NCBI GenBank assembly: GCA_029339195.1
Contig: JAPTJF010000031.1
Coordinates: 124,001 to 188,000 of the forward strand
DNA: 64,000 nt
Direction: 5' to 3'
DNA from: Micractinium sp. NFX-FRZ
Lineage: Eukaryota; Chlorophyta; Trebouxiophyceae; Chlorellales; Chlorellaceae
Under the pieces are notes generated by a model. It saw only the letters and a program-made list of their open reading frames with translations, was not told where the DNA came from and ran no database searches. Shown piece by piece: positions 43,171-54,100 of this stretch. The stretch's first letter is position 1. Each line of letters opens with the position of its first letter. Position numbers and translations under genes: made by a program.

Positions 43171-45659
43171 TCAGCAGCCGCCGCCAGCCATGAGGTCCAG
43201 AGCGGCGGTTGCCAGCTCAGCAGTGAAGGCGGTGTCGGCGCGGTCCGCCGGCGGCGGCAGGCCTGCGGGGTTGTCGGGCGCACGGTCTGCGGCGGGACAG
43301 GAGGAGGGACGGGGCGTGGGGAGGTGAGGGACGTTGTTAAAGATTGTCCTGGTGGCGTTGCACATGGGTGCGTCACATTAGAGGCAGCAGCGGCAGCGGC
43401 AGCGGGAGCAGCAGCGGCAGTGGCAGGGGGAGCAGCAGCGGCAGCGGCAGGGGGAGCGGCAGCGGCAGCGGCAGGGGGAGCAGCAGTGGCAGCGGCAGGG
43501 GGAGCAGTAGCGGCAGCAGCGGCAGCGGCAGCGGCAGCAGCGGCAGCAGCGGCAGGGGGAGCAGCAGCGACAGCACACATGGGCGCGTCACAGTAGAGGC
43601 AGCAGCAGCAGCGGCAGCGGCGGCAGCCAACCCAAAGCGGATGCATGCAACATAGATGCAACACGAGCACTGGCTGCACCCATGGTACATCCACAGCACC
43701 TACCAGCCCCCTCACCTGAAAGGGGTGGCGCACTGGGCACCGCCGTGGCGGCAGCCGGGGTGGCTGGAGCAAGGGTGGCGCCACAGCTGGCGCTGACGGG
43801 GTGCTTCTGAGCCGCCGTGCCGGCACTGCCAGGCGCCGGCAAGCCCCCGATCGGCAGCTGTGCTGACAGGGGTGCTGGCACATCCATTGGCTCAGCCAGG
43901 GAGTGGGGCAGGAGGTAGCTGCCGGTGGGTGGTGCTGGGGGGGCCTTGGGGCCTGCCGGGGGCATCTCTGTGCCATACAGTGGGGAGGGGCCCGAGGTGA
44001 AGCCTGCTGAGACCGCTGCCGGCACCTGGTGTGGGATCAGAGCCAGTGCCTGCTCATCTTCCAGCGCATCTTCGGGCATGCCGGGTGACGTGCGCACGAG
44101 CTCGCCGGGCGGCAGGGACGGCTCTGGGAAGGTGGGTGGCAGGGAGGGCTCGGGCACTGCCGGTGGCAGGGAGGGCTCTGGGAAGGTGGGCGGCAGGGAG
44201 GGCTCAGGCACCGCCGGCGGCAGGGAGGGCTCAGGGAGGGCTGGCGGCAGGGAGGGCTCGGTCACCGCCGGCGGCAGCGCCTCGGCCTGCGCTCCCTCCC
44301 CGCCTCCCTCCAGCCCCGCCTCTGCCCCTCCCAGCAGGCGGTCTGCCCCCTCTGCATTCTCAACCGATGCCGGGCGGAGCGGCTGCATGGCAGCCGCCGC
44401 CTCCTCTGCAAAGGCGGCAGCCGCTGTAGCCGCCGCGGCCTCGGCTGCCATGCTGGCGGTGGCTGCTGCCCTCAGCTCGTCCTCTGCAGAGTTGACGGTG
44501 GCCATGGCTGTGGAGGTGGAGGAGGGCACGGTGAGCAGCAGCGGCTCGCGTTCGCCGGTTGCATCGCTGAGCTGGCGTGCCATGAAGGCGGCCAGCCCCT
44601 CCTCGGTGCCTGCGCAGGGGGCATGGGGGTGCAGTTTGCAAAGGTTGGGGAGAGGAACACATGTCTCTCTGGCAGTCAAGGGGAGGCTGTACTGAGCTGG
44701 CGTGCCTTGAAGGCGGCCAGGCGCTCTCCGGTCCTGGAGAGGGGCAGCGTGGAAGGGGCACACGGAGGGGACAGGTGAGGGGCAGGGGTCAGTAAGGCAC
44801 GAGGAGTAGAGACGAGGTGAGGTTTCAGGGTTCATGGCAGGGGAGATGGGCAGGCACCCGTGGCAGGCGCCCGCGCCCCACACTCCCTCCCTACCGCAAT
44901 CCCCCCTCACCTGCGCCTGCGGTGGACAGGGGCACGGAGCTCAGGCGGTCGTACTCAGCTTCAAACCGCTCCTCCTCCTCCCCCTCCTTCTCGCCAGGCC
45001 CCTGCCCCTGGGCCTGCGCCCGCCCACCCACGCTCCTCCCCTCCTCTGGCTCTGCCCCGGGCCCTTCCTTGCGCTCCTCAGCCTGCTGGCTGGCTGCTTC
45101 AAAGCTGCTTGCCCCGCCGCTGTCGGGCGCGCCAGTCTGCTCTGCAGCGGCCAGATAGGCAGCCATAGGGCTAGGGCTGGGTGCAGGCGCCTCCTGCGGT
45201 GAGGCTCCAGGCGCTGTGCTGGCCTTGCCGTGGGCACCTGCTGTGGCAGGCGCCAGCTGGCGAGCATCGTCATCAGACGGGGTCCCGCTGCTTGCGCGTG
45301 TGCTGCCGGCGAGGCTGCCAGGCAGGGGCAGCCAGCCGGGTAACAGGCGCTGCAGGGGAGGAGGATGGGTCACACACAGTGGCAGCGCTGTCAGCGCTCT
45401 GTGGTGGGGTCAACCAGCCCGAAGCTGCCGCCCACTCACCCGCCCGCTCACCCGCCCGCCTGCCCCGCATGCTCTCACCTCGCGCACCCCCACTCACCCG
45501 TGCTCCAGAGTAGTCCAGGGCTAGCCTCACAGGCGCGCCCACAAAGAGGCCAAACCAGGCGCCCGCCAGCTTCCTGCTAGCATCGAGTGTCGCGCCTGCT
45601 GCCACGGCCCAGGCCTGGGCGGCCAGCAGGCATGCTTGAGCAGCCTCCTGCAGGGTCAT
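43171..45659 (-). CDS. Unrecognised Ala/Pro/Glu-rich protein with PEPSLPP repeats
   Basis: Four exons close in frame (536 aa): 45659-45498, 45349-44911, 44609-43716, 43286-43171. An ATG at 45677 would add six residues. Exon 1 is well ordered (MTLQEAAQACLLAAQAWAVA, then SRKLAGAWFGLFVGAPVRLA), with an amphipathic or membrane-associated helix. Exon 2 is charged and disordered (GEKEGEEEERFEAEYDRLSS). Exon 3 has a Gly-Leu-rich start (GTEEGLAAFMARQLSDATGE), an Ala-rich helix, and about seven tandem copies of an 8-10 residue unit built on PEPSLPP. Exon 4 is short and ends TAELATAALDLMAGGGC. I recognise no family. The conserved-looking N-terminal helix may associate with membranes; the rest looks like a disordered linker. 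The gene is divergent from 45816. Confidence 0.62.
43380..43632. repeat. GCAGCG/GCAGGG microsatellite in intron 3 of the 43171 gene
   Basis: About 250 bp of GCAGCGGCAG- and GGGAGCAGC-type repeats. It creates long Ala/Gly ORFs on both strands that are artefacts. A CACATGGGNGCGTCACAnTAGAGGCAGCAG block occurs at both ends (43363 and 43577), so the array was probably built by duplication. Confidence 0.9.
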
Positions 45660-45677
45660 GGCTGCTGAAACAACCAT

Positions 45678-45815
45678 GGAAGCTTGCCGACCCGTCTCAT
45701 GTTGGGGTAGGAAAGAAGTCGCTGTCCAGCGTCAATTTCTGAGCGCAATCCAGCCACCTTCAGCACTCGCGAGCGCACCTTGGACGAGCGTTGATTCACC
45801 TAGCAGCCGTCAACC
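45678..45815. promoter_or_regulatory. Very short bidirectional promoter region
   Basis: Only ~140-156 bp separate the head-to-head starts at 45659 (or 45677) and 45816, so the two genes almost surely share promoter sequence. No TATA box seen. Confidence 0.5.
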
Positions 45816-48576
45816 ATGTCTGGTGAGAAGTTCAGCCTGAAGCTGGGGCGCCTCGCAGCTTCAGTGCTCCCCAGGTTCAGGGAGTCGCAGAGAGGCGGTG
45901 TTGTTTGGTGCTGCCAGCTGCCGCCGCGAGGTTGGCAGACAGGCATCGGCGTCCAAGGCGGCCGCCGCCGCGCAAACGCTAGCGCTGCCGGCATCTGCCC
46001 ACTGCTGGCTTCAGAGCCACCAGCTGCTCATGCGCCTGTTGTGTTGATTGTTCTATCCTATCTATATCTCACATTTACAGACCTCCCAAAGGACCAGTCC
46101 AAGATCCCAGGCGGGCTGGCCGGCGGCAAGGCATCGGGTGAGCGGGGCACCGGCAGGGGCGGTGTCCCTGCGCCAGGGATGTGCGCCCCCCAGCAGACCC
46201 GAGCATTCCTGGTAGCTACGGCATAGCAGCGCGGATTCCAGTATCGGGTGGGGTGCAGTCCTCCCCATCCCCTGCCGGCACTTGCACCTGCCCAACTCAA
46301 CATCGCCGCCCCAGCCTTTGCCGACCATCCTTGCACTCCTCTCCCTCCCTCCTGCACTCCTCTCCCTCCCGCGCCGCCCCCTCTTTCGCCTCCCCCCGCC
46401 CGAGTGCAGCCGCCTCTCCCTGAGGACCTGAGGGAGGGTCACCGCCCGGCCCTGCACTTCACCCCAGTCTCTGCCCCTCCCTCTCCCCTGACACCCCCTG
46501 CCTGGCTCACCCTTTGTACCGCCGCCCCCTGTACCGCCCTTTGTACCGCATTTGTACATCTGTACAGCCGAGCGCCCCGAGGAGGACCGCCGGGAGTCGA
46601 GCAGGAAGGCGGCCGATACCCGCCACCAGAACCAGGCGCGCAGGGCTGGGCGGGGCGGGGCAGGGAAGGGAGGGGCAGGGCCGGGCAGGGCAGGGGAGGG
46701 AGGGGCAGGCATGCCGGTGTGCTGGGCCTGCTTGGCAAGCGTGCCACGCCGCCCCTTCCTGCGCCTGCCTCGCCCGGCTGCATGTGCATGCCTGCTTTGC
46801 CGCAGCAGGGCGGGTTGGGCAAGGGACTGCCGTTGGGCCACACAGCTCGGCTCCGCTCAGCTCCGCTCAGCTCAGCACCGTCACGCTGAGCTGGGAAAAG
46901 AAGCTGAGCTGAGCCAAGCGGCAGCTGCAGATGACGTGTGTGGCCCAGTCCCTTGCCCACCCCGCCCCTCGCTTCGGCCCGCTTTCCTTCCACCCTGACC
47001 CCAGGCAGGGGGTGGCGAAGGCCAGACCCTACCCCCCTTCAACACCCTCCCTCCCCTGGCCCTGCCATTCCCTCCTAGATCGGGCAGCGTCGGCGCTACG
47101 TTGTCAATGATGTGCACACCTCCCCTGCTTTCTGATAGCCAGCAAAGGGGGGCCCCGACATGCACAGCTCCGCTGGTCGACTCAACCCACTCCCATGGGC
47201 GGCTTGTTCTTCTTCTTCCTCTTCCCCTGCTGCGCAGGTGGGCCCTGGCATGCCCGCCCAGACGGGGCAGCCCCAGAGCTACGAGGCGGAGCTGCGGGGG
47301 GGCACCTGGGCCATTGAGCGAGAGGTGAGGCAAGGCAGGGAGGGACAGGCTGGGATGGGAGGTGATCACCTCGTGAGGGTGCCAAAGTGAGGGGTATATG
47401 ATAACCCAGATGATATGCTGCGGGGGCTCAGGGTGCCACCTGTGCTGGCGAGCGAGCAAAGAGTTGGGTGAGGGGGCAGGGTGGGGAGGAGGCGACGCAA
47501 GCCACCTGTTACCTCCGAGGACTCAGTCCTCGCCGGGCGAGTTACGGGACACCTGGGCCACCTCACGAGCAAGAGGTGGGTTGTGCAGGCTGGGTGAGGG
47601 GTGCACCACCGAGAGAAGAAAATGAAGAAGAATACGCCCTTGGGCGTGGGTTGATAAAACCAGCGAGAGTCTCAGGCAGAGGTGTTCATGGGTGTGTGTG
47701 AGCGGGCTTCAGGCCGAGGGTGACGGGGGCAGCCCTACACAACACCCCCCATCAGGTGCCAGCTGGGCATGCATGCGGCAGGTGAGGGGGCTGGGTTGTG
47801 AGTGGGCAGTTGACTCACTGGTCTTGTTAGATGGGCCACTCGCCCGCTCGCTCACCCTCCCACTTGCACCCACCCTTGCCCCACGCCTTGCCCCGCACCA
47901 TGCGCTGCTTGCCCTCCGCACCCTGCAGGGCGAGCCGGGTGCGGTGCAGGCGCAGCTGGCTGAGGGGGACAGGGAGGCCGAGGCCATTGAGAGCCAGCGG
48001 GTAAGGGGAGGCTGGGGGCTGGCGCCTGCCGCAGGCAGTGCCAGTGGGGGGCCTGTGCCAGGTGGCAGAGGGTGGTGCAGAGGGGTCCTGCTTGCGTTTG
48101 CTGGGCGAGGGCGACAGGGAGGCGGAGGCCTTGGGAAGCCACCGGGCACATGGGGCGCGTCTGTTCCTGCAGGCTTGGCCGGGCAGGGCTGCTCTACCGC
48201 CACTCGGTAGTGCGCTGGGCAGTGCTGCCAGACGTGACAGTTGTCATTCCCGGGGTCCAGCAGGTCCCAGTCCCTCTGTGGCCTGTTCTGCGTCAGGCCT
48301 TGTTTTGAACAGCACCTGGCCCTGCACCTGCCAGTGGGCCAGTCTCTACCTTGTTGCCCCCGCCCCCTCCCTCCTCCTGCATTGGCCAAGCAGAACAGCA
48401 CACACACACTGGGCAACTGCAACGTCCTCTTTTGACCTCACCGAGCATTCTGGTTTAGGTTTAGGTTTAGGTTTAGGTTTAGGTTTAGCAAACCTAAGCA
48501 CGGTGGAATGATTGCTTGATGTGTGTGCCTGCAGGACAAGCAGGACCCCACCTACGACCCCAGCAAGGAGGCCTGA
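45816..48576 (+). CDS. Small hydrophilic protein, unrecognised
   Basis: A seven-exon model closes in frame: 45816-45897, 46081-46137, 46568-46635, 47238-47324, 47929-48000 and 48535-48576 are well supported or acceptable, for about 135 aa. The model begins MSGEKFSLKLGRLAASVLPR. It continues LPKDQSKIPGGLAGGKAS, AERPEEDRRESSRKAADTRH, VGPGMPAQTGQPQSYEAELR, GTWAIERE, EGDREAEAIESQR and ends DKQDPTYDPSKEA. It is rich in charged residues, Gly and Gln and probably disordered. The exon 1 donor (GTGTTG) is weak and the 46635 donor would be GC (CAG|GCGCGC), so the 5' half is less sure. No family recognised. Decayed copies of the 47238 and 47929 exons lie downstream in introns. Confidence 0.55.
48452..48488 (+). 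repeat. Interstitial TTTAGG telomere-like array in an intron
   Basis: Almost six perfect TTTAGG units, 47 bp before the last exon of the 45816 gene. The array is followed by CAAACCTA, an inverted half-unit. Plant-type algal telomeres are TTTAGGG, so this hexamer is telomere-like rather than canonical. Confidence 0.85.
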
Positions 48577-51185
48577 GGCCCTGAGGGAGGGAGGGAGGGA
48601 GCACTCTAGGTGAGGCTTGCCTGGTCGATTCTCGGGTAGGCTAGCCATTGATGCCCACTGGCACTGTGCCCACTGGCCGAGTTGGCCCAGAAGGGCTGGG
48701 CACATAGCATATGCTTGTGCACAGGCCAGGAGCCAAGAGCCCGTCTGGAGGCGGCCATGGACCATGGCCGCATTGTACCGTGCCCCTCCCACTCCCGCCT
48801 ATTAACCTGCCTGCCTGCCCTCCTGCAATCCTGCCTGTGTGTGCTGATTCAGTGACCCAGACCTGTGGTGATTCATGACCCGCCCTCACCTCATTTTCAT
48901 GTAGAGCAAAGCATGCCCACATAACATGTAGCATCCGGGTCAGGCATACACGCTCACAGGCAGGCTCGCAGTGCGCCTGCACTGCTCCAGGCAAGCAGCA
49001 GGGTGCTCAGACCGGGCATCGGGCGGCGTCCTGAAGCTGCGCTCAGTGCGCACATATGTGCACAAAATGTTTACACGTGGCGCAATGTGACAATGTATAC
49101 GGAGCTCAGACGATGGGGGCTCCTGGTAGGGGCCCGTTTTAAGGCCCCCTCCCACAGTGGGCGTCCCGTCTCGCTCCAGCTCTGCCAGCTCAGCTGCCAG
49201 CTCAGCAGCCAGGCTGGCGTAGCCGTTCCGCCGCGTCCCAAAACTGCTGGGCTGTCAAAATCTTCATCCTCTCAGCACTGGTGTGTGCCCCCTGCACCAC
49301 GACGCGTCAAATGGGCGGTGATTGATTCAGGCGTGGCTTGACTGGCCTTGGCTGTACTTGACTGGACTTGGGCCAAGTGGTAACGAGGCGCGTCAGTGGG
49401 TGCCAGAGGGCAGCAGGGGGCAGCAGGCGGCTGGCGGTACTGCCCCGCAGATCAGCCCGGGTATCTTTCCATCCACTCACTCGAGTGCCACGGTGCAGGG
49501 AATCACGCCGACTGCAGCCAGCATGGCCAGCCACTTGCTATGATGCATTTTGCCAGCTCACTCGCCGGCACCTTGGGACCTGCCAGCTGGCGGGGCTGCA
49601 TGCGGCTCTGTGTGGCTCACCCCTGATCTGCCTGCTGCCTGCTTCTGTGAACTAATACTCGCACGTTTATGCCAGCTGTCACCTCACGCGTGTGCACAGC
49701 AAAGCTCGAGTTTATAACCCTGGCGTGAGGCATGGCAAGGTCACTGTAGTGGCGGGTGCAGCACAAGCGCCAGGGGTTCAGATCCCGCAATGGATGGGCG
49801 CCGGAAATTGCCAAAATGCTTGTGCAGCTCCGTCACCAGGACATGCCTGCAGGCCGATTCTTAGTTATGAAAGAGGGGAGACCGCGGTCTCACCTGCGGC
49901 GGGGCTGGCGCCAGCGCTGGCGGCGGTGGCACGCCAGCTGGCACGGCAACCGGCTCGCATTCCCTCGTTTATGCTGCCGCTTGGGAACTGTACTAGCTGC
50001 AGATGGCAGGTCAGGGCAGCGCGTTCCCGCCTTGGCGCAGAAAACTCGCTCCGGACGGTCCGGCGTACGCGGTAACTTGAGCCACGGCACAGCCCGCCTT
50101 CAAGGATTTTCGTATCAGGCGACTGCGCCGAGCCGATACAATCTGGTGGCAGCCTGGAGGCACATCACGTGCCACAACATGCACCGCTGGCGCTCCAGCT
50201 GCCGCCCGGCGGGCGCTTCCGCTGCCGCAGCCGTGTGGGCCTGATGGGCGATGCACACCTCCACCTGCAGGCTCGCCGCACACATGTGTGTTTCGGCTCA
50301 ATAAAAGCATACACGGAAACATTCTGGCCAGTAAAAGGCACACAACACACTGCTTACGTGCACCCCGTGGGCCGCCCCGCGCACCGCCACCCTGCTGGAG
50401 CCTGGCCTGTGCCTTGCCAGCGCCTTTGCTGTGGTTGGCGAGCGCAAGCTGTCCCAAACGTCGCAGAACTGGGGTTCATGAGGCAAGGGAGGATTCTAAT
50501 CTAGCGCATTGCCAGTAACGCAGCCTTGCAGTGCACGGTTGGCAGCAGGGCGGGGCTGGGTGCGCCAGCTGATTGAAACCGACTGCCATACGCTGTGGAA
50601 GTGTCCAGCAGAATGGTGCCTCAATTCTGGCATCTCGTGATCAGGGGGAGCCCAGGCAGGGGATCTGGAGCAGCGCTGAAAGCGGGGGTGCCATGGGGCC
50701 CCGTCGTGCCGACGTAAGGGCTGCGCCGGCTGATGGCTGGCAAGTTACTGTGACCAGTCGGTTGGTCAAGGGCGGGGCTGGCACGGGTTTGACACCGCCT
50801 TTGCGCCTGTCATCGCAATAGCAGAGGGGTGTGTGGGCTGGCGCTTTGTTTGCATCCCAACTCGCACGTATTCCCCTCTCGATTGATCGCCAGGTACGAT
50901 GCTTCCAACATTTATAAACTGGTGGTCATGCTCGCAGGCGCATGCTTTGGGCCGCTCGCCCCCGGAAAGCGCGGCAAGCATGTATCACCGGGGGTGAAAA
51001 TGTGCAGAGCCCCGGCAAAAGCCACACACGTCGCAGCAGGTGGGATCCCGCTGACACGTGGCACTCCGGATGGTCCGGCACACAAATATGGCGTCCATCA
51101 CGTGCGCCGACTACAGTTTAACTTACTGGTGTCCTTTTATCAAACTGCATTCCATCGCTGTGAGGTTAGCAAGCGGCCTGGCGCC
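48577..51185. other. 2.6-kb intergenic region
   Basis: It separates two plus-strand genes. I see no confident gene. The minus strand near 49267-49080 may hold a gene fossil (see findings). The first part has GGGAGGGAGGGA after the stop codon at 48576. The right part near 50280-50345 is AT-richer. The promoter of the 51186 gene should lie in the last few hundred bases. Confidence 0.4.
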
Positions 51186-54100
51186 ATGCCGATCCCGCGC
51201 ACGCTTGGCAGCCACGCCCGCGTGCTCCTGTCGCTGGCAATTGCGGCTTTGGTAGTAGCAGGTGGGTTTGGGATGCTTACGGAGCCTGCATGGAGGCCCG
51301 CACGAGCGGAACTCGTAGTGACTCCTCGGGCGTACTCGAGCTGCAGGCACGTTGCAGTGCACCAGGTGCTGTGCCTCACGCCAGTGGACACGGCTTTTTG
51401 GTCCTCGAACCAGGGTCCTGTGTAAGACCTGCTTGCAACAAGAAGCGCACCAATGCTAGGAGCTGAGCTGGCAAAGGAGGGGCAGATGCACCCAAGTACC
51501 GACTGAGCCGCCAGCGGCGGCAGCTGCTGGTGCCCGACTCCCTGCCACGTCTGTGCCCAGTGGGGGCTGCCAGGCAGGACAGCTGTCAGAAACACTCCTC
51601 ACCTGGACACCCGCCCCACCCTTTTCCTGCAGGCCTCATGGGCGCCGCCAGCGCCGAGACTGCTGGGCGCCGGTGAGTGCCGTCCCCGCCGTCTACGCTG
51701 CCTCCCGCCCAGGGAGGGTGGCATGCATATGCCAGCAGAAGGCATTGCTTGCAGTGCTGGGGTGCCACCTTGCCTGCTGTCATGCGCATGTGCAACCCCT
51801 CGCTCTGGGTCGCTCAGTTCTTCCTTGGCCTCCCCACGAGCATGACATTGTGCAGGGTTGGCGCCAGGGGCCTGCTGCAGACCCGCCCCAAGCCGGTGAG
51901 CCGTTGACAGCTGAGAGCTGTGGAGCTGTAGACAGCTGTAGACAGCTGCAGACACCTCTAGACAGCTGTAGAGAGAGGCCTCTTGCTGCCAGCCGCTGTG
52001 GCGCTGCGCCTTCCCTAGCTGGCCACCTGCTCCAATGTTGCATGCTGTACTTTGCCCGCACACCTGCTTTTACCAGACTCTTGCCATGTGCTGACGCCAT
52101 GACTGTCTGCCGCCCTCCCACACTGCCGCGCCGCAGCCCTTCCCCCCCAGGCCCCCTCCCAGCCCCAAGCCCTCCCCGCCACCGCCCTCGCCTCCACCCT
52201 CCCCCCTGCCTCCTCCCTCGCCCTCCCCTCGCCCCCCCCCGCCAACCAGCCCCTCCCCCCCGCCGCCCCCACGGTGAGGCAGGCACAGCAGCGGGCAGCA
52301 GGCCGCTGCCAGCAGCTGCAAGCAGGCATGCCACCGATGCGTAACTTACCTAGCCAGGACCATGGGGGGCAGTCTTCTGCCCCCGGCATAGCAGCTATAT
52401 TAGCTATATTAGCCGCTATATTAGCGGCTTGACAAGGTGCCCAAGCAAATACGTGCATGTGATGCCCCCTTCACCCCTGGTGCAGCCCGCGCCCCCCGCC
52501 CTCCCCACGGCCGCCGCCGCCGTCGCCCTTCCCCCCGCCGAGCCCTTCGCCACCCGCCCCCTCTCCCCCACCGCCGTCGCCTTCACCCTCCCCCCCCGCT
52601 CCCCCGCCAAACCCGCCCCCGTTCCCTCCGCCCTCCCCTCCCCCACCCAGCCCCTCCCCACCAAACCCCTCCCCGCCCCCGCCCTCCCCGCCTCCGCCTC
52701 CCCCTTCACCCTCCCCTGCCCCTCCCTCCCCTCCGCCGCCCGGGCCTCCAACCCCCCCGCCTCCCAGGGCTGCGCAGAGGTGTGCCGCCTGCTGCCCAAA
52801 GCATGCTTTTGCCTTGGACAGCCCACCGGCAGGCTCGAACGCTGTGTGCTGCAGCAAGCAAGCCAGGCTTGCTTGCTTGCTTGCTTGGGCTCTGGTGCCG
52901 CCAGCGGGGGCAGAGCTGCATCAGTGAACCAGCCTCCCCCTTTGCCTGCTCGGGCATGGTGCATCATGCACAATCATGGTTACCCATGCCCGCTTTCCCT
53001 GATTCCCTGCCCCGCAGCCCCCGGCCCCCACCCTCCCCCCAGCCCTCCCCGCCGGCGCCCCGCCCTCCCAGGCCACCCCCTCCTCCCTCCCCCGCTAGCC
53101 CCCCGCCCCCTGCAAACCCGGCGCCCCCCCTCCCGCCATACCCCGCGCCCTCCCCGGCGCCGCCGCCCCCGGCCTGCGTGGCTCCCACCGTCACGCCGGC
53201 AGCGCAGGTCAAGTGAGTGGGGTTGGTCTGCCAAGTTTAGAAGAGGGCTGTGCAGCTTGACTCCACTTGGTTTCTAGTTTACAGCGTGTGGGCCCCCTGT
53301 GGAGGCATGTAGGCAGGGTTTCTGTGCCCCCGGCAGGCAAGGCATGCCAGAGGTGCCCTTGCCCAGCCCCCGCCACCTCCCTGGCCCGTCATCCGCTCAA
53401 GGGGCCACAGCTGGCCGCGCCCTGATACTAACCCCTCCTCCCCCACCTCTCCCGCACCGCCTCGTGCAGCTGGCAGCTGGTCGGGGAGCGCGGCTTCAGC
53501 GCAGGGCTAAGCACGACTGCCGTCACCGATGCCAAGGTGGCAGTTGCGTCCCAGGGCACGATTTACACCGTGGTCTCCACCTCCGAGGGCTGGTCTGCCC
53601 TCTTCAGCATGGATACCGCCACTGCGCAGGTGGGTGGTGCCGCCGCAGCACATAAGGCACGTCTTGCGTTCCTCTTGCCGTATGCTTGTGTGCGTGTGCC
53701 TTGTCAGGCGCCCCTGCATGTGGATGTATTAATGTGTACCAATGTTTCCCACACAGCTTCTCATGTGTGGTTCCTGGTGCCTGAGCCTTGGGGATGCTTC
53801 GCCCGACGCCTGCTGCAAGTTTGCAATTGCGATGAATGGGTGACACACGAGCAAGCTAGCGCCCGCACCTCATTGCCAACACTGCCGTGCCCGGCTGCCT
53901 CCCCCACCCCCTCCCCTCCTTCCTGGCAGGCCTCCTGGCTGTTTGAGTTTTACCAGGCCACCAACGTGCGCCTGGCAGTGAGCTCCACAGGCACCGACGC
54001 CGCCTGCGTCTCTTACCAGCAGTCCTCCAGTGGCGCAGCACCCTACTATGTCAGGGTGAGCCGGTGCTGTTGGCGTGTGTTCCAGGCTCAGGGCGCCACT

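Noticed and set aside
42865..43596. Ala/Gly-rich 243-codon frame and its antisense frames
   Set aside because: These come from the GCAGCG microsatellite in an intron of the minus-strand gene.
49740..49800. tRNA-like T-arm (GGGGTTCAGATCCC)
   Set aside because: No matching acceptor stem, D-arm or anticodon arm could be drawn at the right distance.
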